Shown here in pieces: positions 1-9,240 of a stretch of 64,000 bases of DNA; position 1 is the first letter of the stretch, and the number at the start of each line of letters is the position of its first letter. The notes under the pieces are model-generated. The model did not search any database and was not told the DNA's origin. It worked only from the letters and a program-made list of their open reading frames with translations. Both the position numbers and the translations under genes were made by a program. The stretch comes from Gammaproteobacteria bacterium UBA7803. Lineage in GTDB: Bacteria > Pseudomonadota > Gammaproteobacteria > Pseudomonadales > Azotimanducaceae. The DNA lies in NCBI GenBank assembly GCA_002480525.1, contig DLCH01000075.1, positions 1 to 64,000 of the forward strand, written 5' to 3'.

Positions 1-408
1 ATCCACTGCGTCGAACTCAAGCCTGGCAAAGGTGCACAGCTGGCTCGCTCTGCGGGCGCATCCGTACAGCTGGTTGCTCGGGAAGGGGCGTATGCCACCA
101 TCCGCCTGCGTTCAGGTGAAATGCGTAAGGTGCTTGTAGATTGCCGTGCCACTCTGGGCGAAGTGTCCAACAGTGAGCATAGCCTCAAGCAGCTTGGTAA
201 AGCGGGTGCATCACGTTGGCGCGGCAAACGGCCAACAGTACGTGGTGTTGCTATGAACCCAGTTGACCACCCGCATGGTGGTGGTGAAGGGCGTACCTCT
301 GGCGGACGTCACCCGGTTACTCCGTGGGGTGTTCCGACCAAAGGGCATAAGACTCGTAAGAACAAGCGTACTGACAAGATGATAGTACGTCGTCGTTCGG
401 CCAAGTAA
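1..408 (+). CDS. rplB: 50S ribosomal protein L2 (uL2), 3' part
   Basis: Large-subunit protein that binds 23S rRNA near the peptidyl-transferase centre. The reading frame is open from base 1, so the N-terminal half lies outside the window; about 135 C-terminal residues remain. The conserved [12 protein letters not shown] loop and the basic tail ([10 protein letters not shown] ... RRRSAK) are diagnostic. First gene of the S10-operon part seen here; rpsS follows after 23 bases. Third codon positions are rich in A/T compared with ribosomal genes after about 1.9 kb, as in the next three genes. Confidence 0.97.
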   Translation: MHCVELKPGKGAQLARSAGASVQLVAREGAYATIRLRSGEMRKVLVDCRATLGEVSNSEHSLKQLGKAGASRWRGKRPTVRGVAMNPVDHPHGGGEGRTSGGRHPVTPWGVPTKGHKTRKNKRTDKMIVRRRSAK

Positions 409-431
409 ACGACTACATAGAGGTAATTGCT

Positions 432-707
432 GTGCCACGTTCTTTGAAGAAAGGTCCTTTTATAGACCTGCATCTGTTGAAGAAGGTCGAGGCAGCTCTG
501 GAAGCAAATGACAAGCGGCCCATTAAAACCTGGTCCCGCCGGTCAACAGTCTTCCCGGAGATGGTAGGCCTGACCATTGCAGTCCACAACGGCAAGCAGC
601 ACGTGCCGGTTTATGTCACCGAAGATATGGTTGGACATAAGCTGGGTGAGTTCGCGGCAACGCGTACTTATCGTGGTCATGCGGCCGACAAGAAAGCTAA
701 ACGCTGA
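432..707 (+). CDS. rpsS: 30S ribosomal protein S19 (uS19)
   Basis: Small-subunit head protein that works with S13. 91 residues, normal length. The N-terminus PRSLKKGPF and the core [15 protein letters not shown] are characteristic. The start is GTG, chosen because it gives the canonical N-terminus and follows GAGGTAATT. Lies between rplB and rplV in the standard S10 order. Codon use is of the lower-GC type seen before 1.9 kb. Confidence 0.98.
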   Translation: MPRSLKKGPFIDLHLLKKVEAALEANDKRPIKTWSRRSTVFPEMVGLTIAVHNGKQHVPVYVTEDMVGHKLGEFAATRTYRGHAADKKAKR

Positions 708-723
708 TTCTGAGGTAATAGAA

Positions 724-1056
724 ATGGAAGTAGCAGCCAAGTACAAGGGCGCTCGCCTCTCAGCTCAGAAAGCACGTCTTGTCGCTGACCAAGTACGCGG
801 CAAGGCTGTTGAGGACGCCCTGAACATTCTGACTTTCAGCCCTAAGAAGGCAGCGGTTGTGATCAAGAAAGCTCTTGAATCCGCCATTGCCAACGCTGAG
901 CACAACGAAGGTCTGGACGTAGATGATCTGCGGGTTTCCACCGTGATGGTGGATGAGGGCCCAACGCTCAAGCGAATCAAAGCTCGAGCCAAGGGGCGCG
1001 CTGACCGTATTTTCAAGCGCACCTGTCATATCACCGTCAAGGTCGCCGACAAGTAG
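724..1056 (+). CDS. rplV: 50S ribosomal protein L22 (uL22)
   Basis: Lines the peptide exit tunnel. 110 residues. The frame is open further upstream, but the ATG at 724 (preceded by GAGGTAATAG) gives the standard N-terminus [26 protein letters not shown]. The C-terminal beta-hairpin region with [15 protein letters not shown] and the ending HITVKVADK match the family. In the first 30 codons only 15 end in G or C, against 28 of 30 in rplN downstream. Confidence 0.98.
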   Translation: MEVAAKYKGARLSAQKARLVADQVRGKAVEDALNILTFSPKKAAVVIKKALESAIANAEHNEGLDVDDLRVSTVMVDEGPTLKRIKARAKGRADRIFKRTCHITVKVADK

Positions 1057-1067
1057 GAGATGCTCAG

Positions 1068-1751
1068 ATGGGTCATAAAGTAAATCCAACCGGCATTCGC
1101 CTGGGTGTGATCAAAGAGCACAACTCAGTGTGGTACGCCGACAAAAAGGACTACGCGAAGAATCTTCTGAATGATATTCAGGTTCGCGAATTCCTGGACA
1201 AGCGTCTGGTTAAGGCGTCTGTCAGCAAGATCGTGATCGAGCGCCCTGCTCAGAACGCCCGGATCACGATCCATACCGCCCGCCCCGGTATTGTTATCGG
1301 TAAGAAGGGTGAAGATGTTGACCGTCTGCGTCGCGAAGTCAGCGACATGATGGGTGTGCCTGTGCACATCAACATCGAAGAAGTCCGCAAGCCGGACCTG
1401 GATGCCCGCCTGGTAGCGCAAAACGTTGCCGGCCAGCTGGAGCGTCGTGTGATGTTCCGTCGCGCTATGAAGCGTGCGGTTCAAAACGCCATGCGTCAGG
1501 GAGCCAAGGGTATCAAGATTCAGGTTGGCGGTCGTCTTGGGGGTGCTGAAATCGCACGTTCCGAGTGGTATCGCGAAGGTCGTGTACCTCTGCACACACT
1601 GCGTGCAGATATTGATTATGCAACCTATGAAGCGCACACCACTTACGGCGTTATCGGCGTAAAGGTATGGATCTTCAAAGGTGAGATTCTTGGTGGTATG
1701 GAGCAGGTCCGTGCTGACAAGAAAGCCTCTGGGAAGAAAGGTTCTAAGTAA
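1068..1751 (+). CDS. rpsC: 30S ribosomal protein S3 (uS3)
   Basis: Small-subunit protein at the mRNA entry channel. 227 residues, with an N-terminal KH domain ([16 protein letters not shown] at about 75-90) and the C-terminal S3 domain ([30 protein letters not shown]). Start ATG 11 bases after rplV, with AGGAG. 19 of the first 30 codons end in G or C, lower than for ribosomal genes further on. By eye the protein resembles marine gammaproteobacterial S3. Confidence 0.98.
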   Translation: MGHKVNPTGIRLGVIKEHNSVWYADKKDYAKNLLNDIQVREFLDKRLVKASVSKIVIERPAQNARITIHTARPGIVIGKKGEDVDRLRREVSDMMGVPVHINIEEVRKPDLDARLVAQNVAGQLERRVMFRRAMKRAVQNAMRQGAKGIKIQVGGRLGGAEIARSEWYREGRVPLHTLRADIDYATYEAHTTYGVIGVKVWIFKGEILGGMEQVRADKKASGKKGSK

Positions 1752-1763
1752 AGGGGCACTCTT

Positions 1764-2177
1764 ATGCTGCAACCAAAACGCACCAAATTCCGCAAGGTAC
1801 AGAAGGGCCGTAACACCGGCCTGGCTCACCGCGCCAACAAGGTCAGCTTCGGTGAGTACGGATTGAAGGCGACCAGCCGTGGGCGTATAACGGCTCGCCA
1901 AATCGAAGCGGCGCGTCGGACCATGACCCGCCGCATCAAGCGGGGCGGCAAGATCTGGATCCGGGTGTTCCCCGACAAGCCGATCACCAAGAAGCCGCTG
2001 GAAGTCCGGCAGGGCAAGGGTAAGGGCGGCGTCGAGTACTGGGTGTCGCAGATTCAGCCCGGCCGGGTGCTCTACGAGATGGAAGGCGTGCCCGAGGACG
2101 TGGCCCGGCAGGCGTTCACCCTGGCGGCGGCCAAGATGCCGTTCAAGACCACGTTCGTGAAACGGACCCTGATGTAG
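1764..2177 (+). CDS. rplP: 50S ribosomal protein L16 (uL16), mosaic composition
   Basis: Binds near the A-site and 5S rRNA. 137 residues, normal length, starting [21 protein letters not shown]. The gene is intact, but its base composition changes along its length: 22 of the first 30 codons end in G or C, while 28 of the last 29 do. The change falls about 1840-1930. This is the boundary between the lower-GC left end and the GC-rich remainder of the window. Confidence 0.97.
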   Translation: MLQPKRTKFRKVQKGRNTGLAHRANKVSFGEYGLKATSRGRITARQIEAARRTMTRRIKRGGKIWIRVFPDKPITKKPLEVRQGKGKGGVEYWVSQIQPGRVLYEMEGVPEDVARQAFTLAAAKMPFKTTFVKRTLM

Positions 2178-2199
2178 GGGCCGCCGAGGTAGCGAAGAC

Positions 2200-2391
2200 A
2201 TGAAAGCAAGCGAACTGCGAGACAAATCGCCCCAGGAGCTCTCCGAGGAGCTGCTCAAGCTGCGCAAGGAACAGTTCAACCTGCGCATGCAGAAGGCCAG
2301 CGGCCAGCTCGGGCAGCCGCACCTGCTGGGTGAGACCCGACGCGACATCGCGCGGATCAAGACGATTATGGCGGAGAAACGACATGGCTGA
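2200..2391 (+). CDS. rpmC: 50S ribosomal protein L29 (uL29)
   Basis: Small two-helix protein at the exit tunnel and docking site of trigger factor and SRP. 63 residues, starting [31 protein letters not shown]..., the usual family pattern. Its last 8 bases overlap the start of rpsQ (ATGGCTGA), indicating translational coupling. Confidence 0.97.
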   Translation: MKASELRDKSPQELSEELLKLRKEQFNLRMQKASGQLGQPHLLGETRRDIARIKTIMAEKRHG

Positions 2392-2692
2392 ATCTGCAGC
2401 CGAAGCGCAGAGCGGACAGGAAACCGGCGGGGCAGCCGAGCGCGTGACGCGCACGGCCAGCGGCACCGTGGTCAGCAACCGCATGGACAAGACCATCACC
2501 GTGCTGGTCGAGCGCCGCGTTCAGCACCCGGTTTACGGCAAGATCATCCGCCGCTCGTCCAAGCTGCACGCGCACGACGAGAACAACGACTGCAACGTGG
2601 GCGACACCGTGACCGTTGAAGAGTGTCGGCCGCTGTCGAAAACCAAAACCTGGATGCTGAAGAGCATCGACGAGCGCGCCCGCGAGGTTTGA
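2384..2692 (+). CDS. rpsQ: 30S ribosomal protein S17 (uS17)
   Basis: Primary 16S rRNA binder needed for 30S assembly. 102 residues from the ATG at 2384, which overlaps the rpmC stop; an upstream in-frame extension is rejected because it runs into rpmC. The N-terminal tail of about 20 residues ([18 protein letters not shown]) is longer than in E. coli. The core then follows: [26 protein letters not shown] and [19 protein letters not shown]. Confidence 0.96.
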   Translation: MAESAAEAQSGQETGGAAERVTRTASGTVVSNRMDKTITVLVERRVQHPVYGKIIRRSSKLHAHDENNDCNVGDTVTVEECRPLSKTKTWMLKSIDERAREV

Positions 2693-2723
2693 GCCCGCGC
2701 GTCTCGGCTAGAGGATTCTGACG

Positions 2724-3092
2724 ATGATTCAGACGGAAACGATGTTGGACATCGCCGACAACAGCGGCGCCCGCAAGGTCCAGTGCATCAAGGTGCTGGG
2801 CGGGTCGCGCCGCCGTTACGCCGGCATCGGCGACATCATCAAGGTGACGGTCAAGGAAGCCATTCCCCGCGGTCGCGTGCGCAAGGGGCAGGTGATGAAC
2901 GCCGTCGTCGTGCGTACCCGCAAGGGCATCCGCCGCCCCGACGGGTCGGTGATCCGGTTCGACCAGAACGCGGCCGTGCTGCTGAACCAGCAGAACCAGC
3001 CGGTGGGCACCCGGATCTTCGGGCCGGTGACCCGCGAGCTGCGGAACGAGAACTTCATGCGGATCATCTCGCTGGCGCCGGAGGTTCTGTAA
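2724..3092 (+). CDS. rplN: 50S ribosomal protein L14 (uL14)
   Basis: Interface protein, also the docking point for the silencing factor RsfS encoded at 30.5 kb. 122 residues, the canonical length, starting [20 protein letters not shown] and containing [15 protein letters not shown]. First gene of the spc operon in the usual order. 28 of the first 30 codons end in G or C. A palindromic REP pair follows 8 bases after the stop. Confidence 0.98.
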   Translation: MIQTETMLDIADNSGARKVQCIKVLGGSRRRYAGIGDIIKVTVKEAIPRGRVRKGQVMNAVVVRTRKGIRRPDGSVIRFDQNAAVLLNQQNQPVGTRIFGPVTRELRNENFMRIISLAPEVL

Positions 3093-3100
3093 TTCCCAAC

Positions 3101-3164
3101 GTAGGAGCGGCCTCCCGGCCGCGACCCGCTTGCCGAGGCATCGCGGCCAGGAGGCCGCTCCTAC
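3101..3164. repeat. REP pair, class GGCC stem, inverted
   Basis: Two copies of the window's REP unit in inverted orientation, 3101-3124 and 3141-3164, separated by 16 bases. The left unit starts GTAGGAGC and contains a GCGGCC / GGCCGC stem with a TCCC loop; the right unit is its reverse complement with one difference. It lies in the rplN-rplX gap of the spc operon, so it should be transcribed and form a large hairpin in the mRNA. Confidence 0.93.
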
Positions 3165-3189
3165 AGAGACGGACAGAAAGATCAAGACG

Positions 3190-3504
3190 ATGCTGAAGAT
3201 CAAGAAAGACGACGAAGTGGTGGTGATCACGGGCCGCGACAAAGGCAAGCGGGGCAGCGTGCTGCGTGTGCTGAAGGACGGCCGGCTGCTGGTCGGCGGC
3301 GTGAACATGGTCAAGAAGCATCAGCGGCCCAATCCGCAGATGGGCCAGCCGGGCGGCATCGTCGAGCAGGAAGCGCCGATCCAGGCGTCCAACGTGGCGA
3401 TCTGGAACGACGAGGCCGAGAAAGCCGATCGCGTCGGTTTCCGGGTAGAGGACGGCAAGAAGGTCCGGTTCTTCAAGTCCACCAACAAAGTCATCGAAGA
3501 CTGA
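3190..3504 (+). CDS. rplX: 50S ribosomal protein L24 (uL24)
   Basis: Assembly-initiator protein binding the 5' domain of 23S rRNA. 104 residues from ATG 3190, with N-terminus [22 protein letters not shown] (KOW motif). The frame is open upstream into the REP, but that extension is not family-like. The gap from rplN is unusually long (97 bases) because of the REP pair. rplE follows after 14 bases. Confidence 0.97.
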   Translation: MLKIKKDDEVVVITGRDKGKRGSVLRVLKDGRLLVGGVNMVKKHQRPNPQMGQPGGIVEQEAPIQASNVAIWNDEAEKADRVGFRVEDGKKVRFFKSTNKVIED

Positions 3505-3518
3505 GAGCTTTTGCAGAC

Positions 3519-4058
3519 ATGGCAAACCTGTACCAGAAATACGTCGACGAGATTCGACCGCAGCTCATGGCGGACGGCGGGTATGCCAACGTCATGCAGG
3601 TGCCGCGGCTGACCAAGGTGACCCTCAACATGGGCGTCGGCGAAGCCGTGGGAGACCGCAAGATCATGGAGGCCGCGGTGGCCGACATGTCGCTGATCTC
3701 CGGCCAGAAGCCGATCGTCACCAACGCGCGCAAGTCGGAAGCCGGCTTCAAGATCCGCGAGGGCTGGCCCATCGGCTGCAAGGTGACGCTGCGCCGGGAG
3801 CGGATGTACGAGTTCATCGAGCGGCTGATCGGCATCGCGATTCCCCGCATCCGGGACTTCCGCGGGCTCAACCCGCGCGCCTTCGACGGCCGTGGCAATT
3901 TCTCCATGGGCCTGTCGGAGCAGATCGTGTTCCCGGAGATCGACTACGACAAGATCGACCAGATCCGCGGGCTCAACGTCACCGTCACCACGACGGCGGA
4001 AACGGACGAGCAGGCGCTCGCACTGCTGCGCGCCTTCAACTTCCCGTTCCGCAACTGA
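3519..4058 (+). CDS. rplE: 50S ribosomal protein L5 (uL5)
   Basis: 5S rRNA-binding protein of the central protuberance. 179 residues, normal length. Motifs include [32 protein letters not shown] and the C-terminal [25 protein letters not shown]. Located between rplX and rpsN as in the standard spc operon, where S8 feedback normally acts near the rplX/rplE junction. Confidence 0.98.
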   Translation: MANLYQKYVDEIRPQLMADGGYANVMQVPRLTKVTLNMGVGEAVGDRKIMEAAVADMSLISGQKPIVTNARKSEAGFKIREGWPIGCKVTLRRERMYEFIERLIGIAIPRIRDFRGLNPRAFDGRGNFSMGLSEQIVFPEIDYDKIDQIRGLNVTVTTTAETDEQALALLRAFNFPFRN

Positions 4059-4076
4059 TTCGGACAGGCAGAAGAT

Positions 4077-4382
4077 ATGGCTAAGACATCCATGGTTGAG
4101 CGCGAGAAGAAGCGCGCCCGCATGATCGCCAAGTACGCGAAGAAGCGTGCCGAGCTGAAGGCGATCATCAACGACAGAAACCTCCCGGACGAGGAGCGCT
4201 GGATTGCCCAGGAAAAGCTCCAGAAGCTGCCGCGCAACGCCTCGCCGGTGCGCAAGCAGCGGCGCTGCGGGCTGACCGGCCGCCCCCACGGCGTGTACCG
4301 GAAGTTCGGCCTGGGCCGTAACAAGCTGCGCGAAGCGGCCATGCGCGGCGACGTGCCCGGCCTCGTGAAGTCGAGCTGGTAG
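4077..4382 (+). CDS. rpsN: 30S ribosomal protein S14 (uS14), zinc-free form
   Basis: 101 residues, the long form lacking the CxxC-CxxC zinc ribbon, as in most Proteobacteria. Motifs: [53 protein letters not shown]. Ends KSSW. Lies 18 bases after rplE and 14 before rpsH. Confidence 0.97.
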   Translation: MAKTSMVEREKKRARMIAKYAKKRAELKAIINDRNLPDEERWIAQEKLQKLPRNASPVRKQRRCGLTGRPHGVYRKFGLGRNKLREAAMRGDVPGLVKSSW

Positions 4383-4396
4383 GCGGAGGAAGCAAG

Positions 4397-4789
4397 ATGA
4401 CGATGCAGGATCCGATCGCCGATCTGCTCACGCGCATCCGCAACGCGCAGCAGGCGAATCATCCCGAGGTGGAAATGCCCGCCTCGAAGATCAAGGTGGC
4501 CATCTGCAAGGTGCTCGAGCAGGAAGGCTTCATCGAGGGCTACGAGGTCACGGAAGGCGCCAAGCCGACGATGACCGTCAGGCTCCGGTACCACCGTGGC
4601 CAGCCGGTGATCGAGGAGATCAAGCGCTCCAGCCGTCCGGGGCTGCGCAACTACAAGGGCAGCGAGGGCCTGCCGAAGGTCCGCGGCGGATTCGGCGTGG
4701 CGATCGTCAGCACCAACAAGGGCGTGATGACGGATCGCGAGGCGCGCTCCCAGGGCGTCGGCGGCGAGGTGCTCTGCACCGTATTCTGA
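4397..4789 (+). CDS. rpsH: 30S ribosomal protein S8 (uS8)
   Basis: Binds the central domain of 16S rRNA and in E. coli is the translational regulator of the spc operon. 130 residues; the N-terminus [19 protein letters not shown] and the C-terminal [23 protein letters not shown] are typical. GGAGGAAGCAAG gives a strong ribosome binding site. A second in-frame ATG at 4403 is possible. Confidence 0.98.
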   Translation: MTMQDPIADLLTRIRNAQQANHPEVEMPASKIKVAICKVLEQEGFIEGYEVTEGAKPTMTVRLRYHRGQPVIEEIKRSSRPGLRNYKGSEGLPKVRGGFGVAIVSTNKGVMTDREARSQGVGGEVLCTVF

Positions 4790-4801
4790 CGAGGTAGACA
4801 G

Positions 4802-5335
4802 ATGTCTCGAATTGCGAATTACCCGATCAACCTGCCCAAGGGGGTCGAGGTACAGCTTCAGGGCCAGCAGGTCAGCGTCAAGGGCGGCAAGGGCTCGATG
4901 TCCTACACCGTGCACGACGACGTCGAAGTGGTGCAGGAGGACGGCGCGCTGCGGATCGTCGCGCGCAACGAGAAGCCGGGCGCGAAGGCGCAGTCCGGCA
5001 CCACCCGCGCCGTGCTGAGCAACATCGTCACCGGCGTTTCCACGGGCTGGGAGCGCCGCCTGTTGATCACCGGCGTCGGCTACCGCGCGCAGGCCCAGGG
5101 CAAGAAGCTCAACCTGCAGCTCGGTTTTTCGCACCCGATCGACTACGAGCTGCCCGAGGGCATCGAGGTCCAGACGCCGAGCCCGACCGAGGTCGTGGTG
5201 ACCGGCGCGAGCAAGCAGCTCGTCGGCCAGGTGGCTGCCGAGATCCGCAGCTTCCGCCCGCCGGAGCCCTACAAGGGCAAGGGCGTGCGTTACGCGGACG
5301 AGCGGATCCGGCGCAAGGAAGCGAAGAAGAAGTGA
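4802..5335 (+). CDS. rplF: 50S ribosomal protein L6 (uL6)
   Basis: Binds near the sarcin-ricin loop and factor-binding site. 177 residues, standard length, two L6 repeats. Motifs: [17 protein letters not shown] at the start, [24 protein letters not shown] in the middle, and [15 protein letters not shown] near the end. A REP pair follows 10 bases after the stop. Confidence 0.98.
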   Translation: MSRIANYPINLPKGVEVQLQGQQVSVKGGKGSMSYTVHDDVEVVQEDGALRIVARNEKPGAKAQSGTTRAVLSNIVTGVSTGWERRLLITGVGYRAQAQGKKLNLQLGFSHPIDYELPEGIEVQTPSPTEVVVTGASKQLVGQVAAEIRSFRPPEPYKGKGVRYADERIRRKEAKKK

Positions 5336-5345
5336 GTTTTGTCTT

Positions 5346-5403
5346 GTAGGAGCGATCTCCAGATCGCGATCCGACGTAATCGCGATCTGGAGATCGCTCC
5401 TAC
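5346..5403. repeat. REP pair, class GATC stem, inverted
   Basis: Inverted pair of REP units, 5346-5370 and 5379-5403, with an 8-base spacer. Each starts GTAGGAGC, as in the other units, but the stem is GATC / GATC with a TCCA loop in place of GGCC / GGCC with TCCC. Both stem sides have changed together, so the hairpin is kept. Located between rplF and rplR inside the spc operon. Confidence 0.92.
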
Positions 5404-5433
5404 ACCGAACAGGTACACGAGGCGACAAGGCAG

Positions 5434-5784
5434 ATGAAGGACAAGAAGGTAACGAGGCTCCGGCGTGCACGGCGCGGCCGCATGAAGATGCGCGAGCTCG
5501 GCGCGACCCGGCTCTCCGTCCATCGCACGCCGCGGCACATCTACGCTCAGGTCATTTCCCCGGCGGGCGACCAGGTGCTGGCCACTGCCTCGACCCTGGA
5601 AAAGGACCTGCGGAGCGGCGCCACCGGCAACGTCGACGCGGCAGCGAAGGTGGGCGCGCTGATCGCCGAGCGGGCGAAGTCCGCCGGCATCACCAAGGTC
5701 GCGTTCGACCGCTCGGGATTCAAGTATCACGGCCGCGTGAAGGCGCTGGCCGAGGCCGCCCGTGAAGGCGGATTGGAGTTTTGA
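5434..5784 (+). CDS. rplR: 50S ribosomal protein L18 (uL18)
   Basis: 5S rRNA-binding protein. 116 residues. The basic N-terminus [29 protein letters not shown] and the C-terminal [26 protein letters not shown] are family hallmarks. Separated from rplF by about 100 bases that are mostly the REP pair. The rpsE start follows two bases after the stop. Confidence 0.97.
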   Translation: MKDKKVTRLRRARRGRMKMRELGATRLSVHRTPRHIYAQVISPAGDQVLATASTLEKDLRSGATGNVDAAAKVGALIAERAKSAGITKVAFDRSGFKYHGRVKALAEAAREGGLEF

Positions 5785-5786
5785 CG

Positions 5787-6290
5787 ATGGCTTATACCGA
5801 CGACGTGCGTGAAGAAGGACTGGTCGAGAAGCTGGTCCAGGTCAACCGCGTGGCCAAGGTGGTCCAGGGTGGCCGGGTGTTCGGCTTCACGGCCCTCTCG
5901 GTCGTGGGCGACGGCAACGGCCGGGTCGGTTTCGGCCGCGGCAAGGCGCGGGAAGTGCCGCTCGCCATCCAGAAGTCCATGGAAGCGGCGCGCCGCAACA
6001 TGGTCGACGTGGACCTGAACGGCTCCACCATCTGGTATCCCACGACGGCCCGTCACGGCGCATCGAAGGTGTACATGCAGCCTGCCTCGGAAGGTACCGG
6101 CGTGATCGCCGGTGGAACCATGCGGGCGCTGCTGGAAGCCGCAGGCGTGCACAACGTGCTCGCCAAGTGCTACGGCTCCACCAATCCGGTGAACGTCATC
6201 CAGGCCACCTTCAAGGCGCTGGCGAACATGCGGTCTCCCGAGTCGGTGGCGCGCAAGCGCGGCAAGACCCTGGAGGAGATCGGCGCATGA
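5787..6290 (+). CDS. rpsE: 30S ribosomal protein S5 (uS5)
   Basis: Small-subunit protein important for translational accuracy and mRNA unwinding. 167 residues from ATG 5787. An in-frame TTG two codons earlier overlaps the rplR stop and is less likely; GGAG about 10 bases upstream favours the ATG. Motifs: [36 protein letters not shown] (positions about 18-53) and [22 protein letters not shown]. Overlaps rpmD by four bases (ATGA). Confidence 0.97.
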   Translation: MAYTDDVREEGLVEKLVQVNRVAKVVQGGRVFGFTALSVVGDGNGRVGFGRGKAREVPLAIQKSMEAARRNMVDVDLNGSTIWYPTTARHGASKVYMQPASEGTGVIAGGTMRALLEAAGVHNVLAKCYGSTNPVNVIQATFKALANMRSPESVARKRGKTLEEIGA

Positions 6291-6472
6291 GCGGCAAGAC
6301 GATCCGCGTCACCCAGACGCGCAGCACGGCCAAGCGGCTGAAGAAGCACAAGGCCTGCGTCGCCGGCCTCGGCCTGCGGCGCATCGGTCACACCGTCGAG
6401 GTGGAAGACACGCCGGCGGTTCGCGGCATGATCAATCGCGTGAACTACATGGTTCGCGTGGAAGGAGAGTAA
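6287..6472 (+). CDS. rpmD: 50S ribosomal protein L30 (uL30)
   Basis: Small 61-residue large-subunit protein, starting [34 protein letters not shown] and ending [10 protein letters not shown]. The start ATG overlaps the rpsE stop (ATGA), which decides the start against a longer in-frame opening upstream. Confidence 0.97.
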   Translation: MSGKTIRVTQTRSTAKRLKKHKACVAGLGLRRIGHTVEVEDTPAVRGMINRVNYMVRVEGE

Positions 6473-6475
6473 CGG

Positions 6476-6910
6476 ATGCAGCTCAACGAATTGAGCCCGG
6501 GTCCGGGCAGCCGGAAGGACAAGCGTCGCCTCGGCCGCGGCGCCGGCTCCGGTCTCGGCAAGACCTCGGGCAAAGGCCACAAGGGTCAGAAGGCCCGCGC
6601 CGGCGGCACCGTGCGCCCCGGTTTCGAGGGCGGTCAGCTGCCCCTGCAGATGCGCGTGCCGAAGTTCGGCTTCCGCTCGCGGATCGGCATGAGCACCGCC
6701 GAGGTCCGTCTCAGCGAACTCGCCAAGGTGGACGGCGACCAGGTCGATCTCGACGCGCTGAAGAAGGCCAACGTGCTCAAGCGCAGCGTCAAGCGTGCGC
6801 GGCTGGTGCTGTCCGGCAGCATTGACCGGGCGGTCACCGTCACGGGTATCAAGGTCACCAAGGGTGCCCGGGCCGCCATCGAGGCCGCCGGAGGCAAGGT
6901 AGAAGGCTGA
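6476..6910 (+). CDS. rplO: 50S ribosomal protein L15 (uL15)
   Basis: Late-assembly large-subunit protein. 144 residues with the glycine/lysine-rich N-terminus ([21 protein letters not shown]) and [25 protein letters not shown] lies upstream of the ATG. The last base of its stop is the first of the secY start (TGATG), so the two are coupled. Confidence 0.98.
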   Translation: MQLNELSPGPGSRKDKRRLGRGAGSGLGKTSGKGHKGQKARAGGTVRPGFEGGQLPLQMRVPKFGFRSRIGMSTAEVRLSELAKVDGDQVDLDALKKANVLKRSVKRARLVLSGSIDRAVTVTGIKVTKGARAAIEAAGGKVEG

Positions 6911-8244
6911 TGGCAACCAATCCGGGACAACTGGCGGGCGTTCAGGCGGGGCTTTCCGAGCTGCGCGGCCGTCTGCTGTTCGTGCTGATGGCCCTGCTGG
7001 TCTATCGCATCGGCACGCACATCCCGGTTCCGGGCATCAACCCGGTCCGCCTGGAGCAGCTCTTCAACCAGCAGCAGGGCGGCATTCTGGACCTGTTCAA
7101 CATGTTCTCCGGCGGCGCGCTGGAGCGCATGAGCATCCTGGCGCTCGGCGTCGTGCCCTACATCACGTCCAGCATCATCATGAACCTGATGAGCATGATG
7201 TACCCGACGCTCCAGCAGCTCCGCAAGGAAGGCGAGTCCGGCCGGCGCAAGATCACCCAGTACACCCGCTACGGGACGCTGATCATCGCGCTGATCCAGG
7301 GCACCTCGCTGACCGCGACGCTGGCGAACCAGGGGCTGGCGTTCTCGCCGGGCTTCACCTTCTACTTCATCTCGACGGTGACGCTGGTGACCGGCGCGCT
7401 GTTCATGATGTGGCTGGGCGAGCAGATCACCGAGCGCGGCGTCGGCAACGGCATCTCGCTGCTGATCTTCTCGGGCATCGTGTCCGGGTTCCCGGCAGCC
7501 ATCGGCCAGTCCTTCGAGGCCGCCCGGCAGGGCGACATCAACGTGATCGCCCTGCTGGTGGTGGGCACGCTGGCCATCCTGCTGATCGCCGGCATCGTGT
7601 TCGTCGAGCGCGGGCAGCGCCGCATCACGGTGAACTACGCCAAGCGCCAGCAGGGCCGCCGGGTCTATCAGGCCCAGGCCAGCCACCTGCCGCTGAAGAT
7701 CAACATGGCGGGGGTGATCCCGGCCATCTTCGCCTCGAGCCTGCTGCTCGCGCCGGCGTCGATGGCGCAGTGGTTCGGCAACTCGCCGGGCATGGACTGG
7801 CTGCAGCAGGTGTCGCTGGTGCTGTCGCCGGGGCAGCCGCTGTACATCCTGATGTTCGCGGCGGGCATCGTGTTCTTCTGCTTCTTCTACACGGCCATCA
7901 TGTTCGATCCGAAGGACGTGGCCGACAACCTGAAGCGGCAGGGCGCGTACGTGCCGGGCATCCGGCCCGGCGCCCAGACGGCCCGGTACATCGACGACGT
8001 GATCACCCGGCTGACCGTGTTCGGCGCCGGCTACATCACCCTGGTGTGCCTGCTGCCGGAGTTCATGATCGTGGCGTTCAACATCACCTTCCAGCTCGGC
8101 GGCACGGCGCTGCTGATCGTGGTGGTGGTGGCGATGGACTTCATGTCCCAGGTGCAGGCGCACCTTATGTCCAGCCAGTACGCCAAGCTGATGGAAAAAT
8201 CGAACCTGAAGAGCTACGGCCGGTCTACCACCGTCCGTCGCTGA
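6910..8244 (+). CDS. secY: Protein translocase channel subunit SecY
   Basis: Central pore of the Sec translocon in the inner membrane, partnered by SecE and SecG and driven by SecA or the ribosome. 444 residues, about ten membrane segments. Motifs: [12 protein letters not shown] near the N-terminus, [26 protein letters not shown] (plug and TM2a region), [12 protein letters not shown], and the C-terminal loops [19 protein letters not shown] and [19 protein letters not shown]. Position between rplO and rpmJ is standard. Confidence 0.98.
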   Translation: MATNPGQLAGVQAGLSELRGRLLFVLMALLVYRIGTHIPVPGINPVRLEQLFNQQQGGILDLFNMFSGGALERMSILALGVVPYITSSIIMNLMSMMYPTLQQLRKEGESGRRKITQYTRYGTLIIALIQGTSLTATLANQGLAFSPGFTFYFISTVTLVTGALFMMWLGEQITERGVGNGISLLIFSGIVSGFPAAIGQSFEAARQGDINVIALLVVGTLAILLIAGIVFVERGQRRITVNYAKRQQGRRVYQAQASHLPLKINMAGVIPAIFASSLLLAPASMAQWFGNSPGMDWLQQVSLVLSPGQPLYILMFAAGIVFFCFFYTAIMFDPKDVADNLKRQGAYVPGIRPGAQTARYIDDVITRLTVFGAGYITLVCLLPEFMIVAFNITFQLGGTALLIVVVVAMDFMSQVQAHLMSSQYAKLMEKSNLKSYGRSTTVRR

Positions 8245-8249
8245 AGAAT

Positions 8250-8273
8250 GTAGGAGCGGCCTCCGGCCGCGAG
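8250..8273 (+). repeat. Single REP unit
   Basis: One REP unit of the GGCC class starting GTAGGAGC, with a one-base shorter loop (TCC instead of TCCC), six bases after the secY stop and 18 bases before rpmJ. A lone unit still folds into a short GC-rich hairpin. Confidence 0.85.
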
Positions 8274-8291
8274 CAACTGGAAGATCGAACC

Positions 8292-8408
8292 ATGAAGGTA
8301 AGAGCCTCAGTCAAGAAGATCTGCCGCCGCTGCAAAGTGATCAAGCGCCGTGGCGTCGTGCGCGTGATCTGCAGCGCCGAGCCGCGCCACAAGCAGCGCC
8401 AGGGTTAA
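8292..8408 (+). CDS. rpmJ: 50S ribosomal protein L36 (bL36)
   Basis: 38 residues, the usual length. Sequence begins [21 protein letters not shown] and contains the zinc ligands of the C+ form: CxxC (C11, C14), then C27 and H32. Start ATG at 8292 in the secY-rpsM gap. rpsM follows after 13 bases. Confidence 0.96.
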   Translation: MKVRASVKKICRRCKVIKRRGVVRVICSAEPRHKQRQG

Positions 8409-8421
8409 CGGAGTCTATCGA

Positions 8422-8778
8422 ATGGCACGTATCGCCGGAATCAACGTCCCCGACAACAAGCACGCAGGCATCGCCCTGACGTACATCTTCGGCATCGGCC
8501 GCACCACGGCGAAAAAGCTGTGTGAGGCTGCCGGGGTGGATCCGTCCATGAAGATCTCCGATCTCTCGGACGAACGGATCGACGCCCTGCGCAACGAGGT
8601 CAGCCGTCTGGTCGTCGAGGGGGACCTCCGGCGCGAGAACTCCATGAACATCAAGCGGCTCATGGATCTCGGCTGTTACCGGGGCATGCGGCATCGTCGC
8701 GGCCTGCCCGTGCGCGGTCAGCGCACGCGCACCAACGCGCGCACCCGCAAGGGCCCGCGCCGGCCGATCCGCAAATAG
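8422..8778 (+). CDS. rpsM: 30S ribosomal protein S13 (uS13)
   Basis: Head protein contacting the P-site tRNA and L5. First gene of the alpha operon proper. 118 residues: [26 protein letters not shown], then [26 protein letters not shown] near the end. A single REP unit lies between it and rpsK. Confidence 0.98.
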   Translation: MARIAGINVPDNKHAGIALTYIFGIGRTTAKKLCEAAGVDPSMKISDLSDERIDALRNEVSRLVVEGDLRRENSMNIKRLMDLGCYRGMRHRRGLPVRGQRTRTNARTRKGPRRPIRK

Positions 8779-8794
8779 AGGCAATGAATCAACT

Positions 8795-8819
8795 GTGGGA
8801 GCGGCCTCCCGGCCGCGAT
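8795..8819 (+). repeat. Single REP unit (GTGG variant)
   Basis: REP unit of the GGCC class in the rpsM-rpsK gap; its 5' tetranucleotide is GTGG rather than GTAG, otherwise as in the consensus. It ends 31 bases before the rpsK start. Confidence 0.88.
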
Positions 8820-8850
8820 CCTGCTGAGCAAGGTTCAATCAGGCAAGAAC

Positions 8851-9225
8851 ATGGCAGAACGCAAAAAACAGAAGCGCGTAGTGACCGAGGGCATCGCCCA
8901 CATCCACGCGTCCTTCAACAACACGATCATCACCATCACCGATCGGCAGGGCAACGCGCTGTGCTGGGCGACGTCCGGCGGCTCCGGCTTCCGCGGCTCG
9001 CGCAAGAGCACGCCGTTCGCCGCCCAGGTGGCCTCGGAGCGCGCCTCCAACACGGCCATCGAGTACGGGATGAAGAACGTCGACGTCTTCGTCAAGGGGC
9101 CGGGGCCGGGCCGCGAGTCTGCCGTGCGCGCGTTGAACAACGCCGGCCTGCGCATCAACAGCATTTCCGATGCGACCCCCATTCCCCACAACGGCTGCCG
9201 CCCGCCGAAGCGGCGCCGCGTCTGA
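8851..9225 (+). CDS. rpsK: 30S ribosomal protein S11 (uS11)
   Basis: Platform protein near the E-site mRNA. 124 residues. Motifs: [44 protein letters not shown] (about 18-61) and the C-terminal [20 protein letters not shown]. Alpha operon order kept. Confidence 0.98.
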   Translation: MAERKKQKRVVTEGIAHIHASFNNTIITITDRQGNALCWATSGGSGFRGSRKSTPFAAQVASERASNTAIEYGMKNVDVFVKGPGPGRESAVRALNNAGLRINSISDATPIPHNGCRPPKRRRV

Positions 9226-9240
9226 GGCTCGGAGAAAGAT

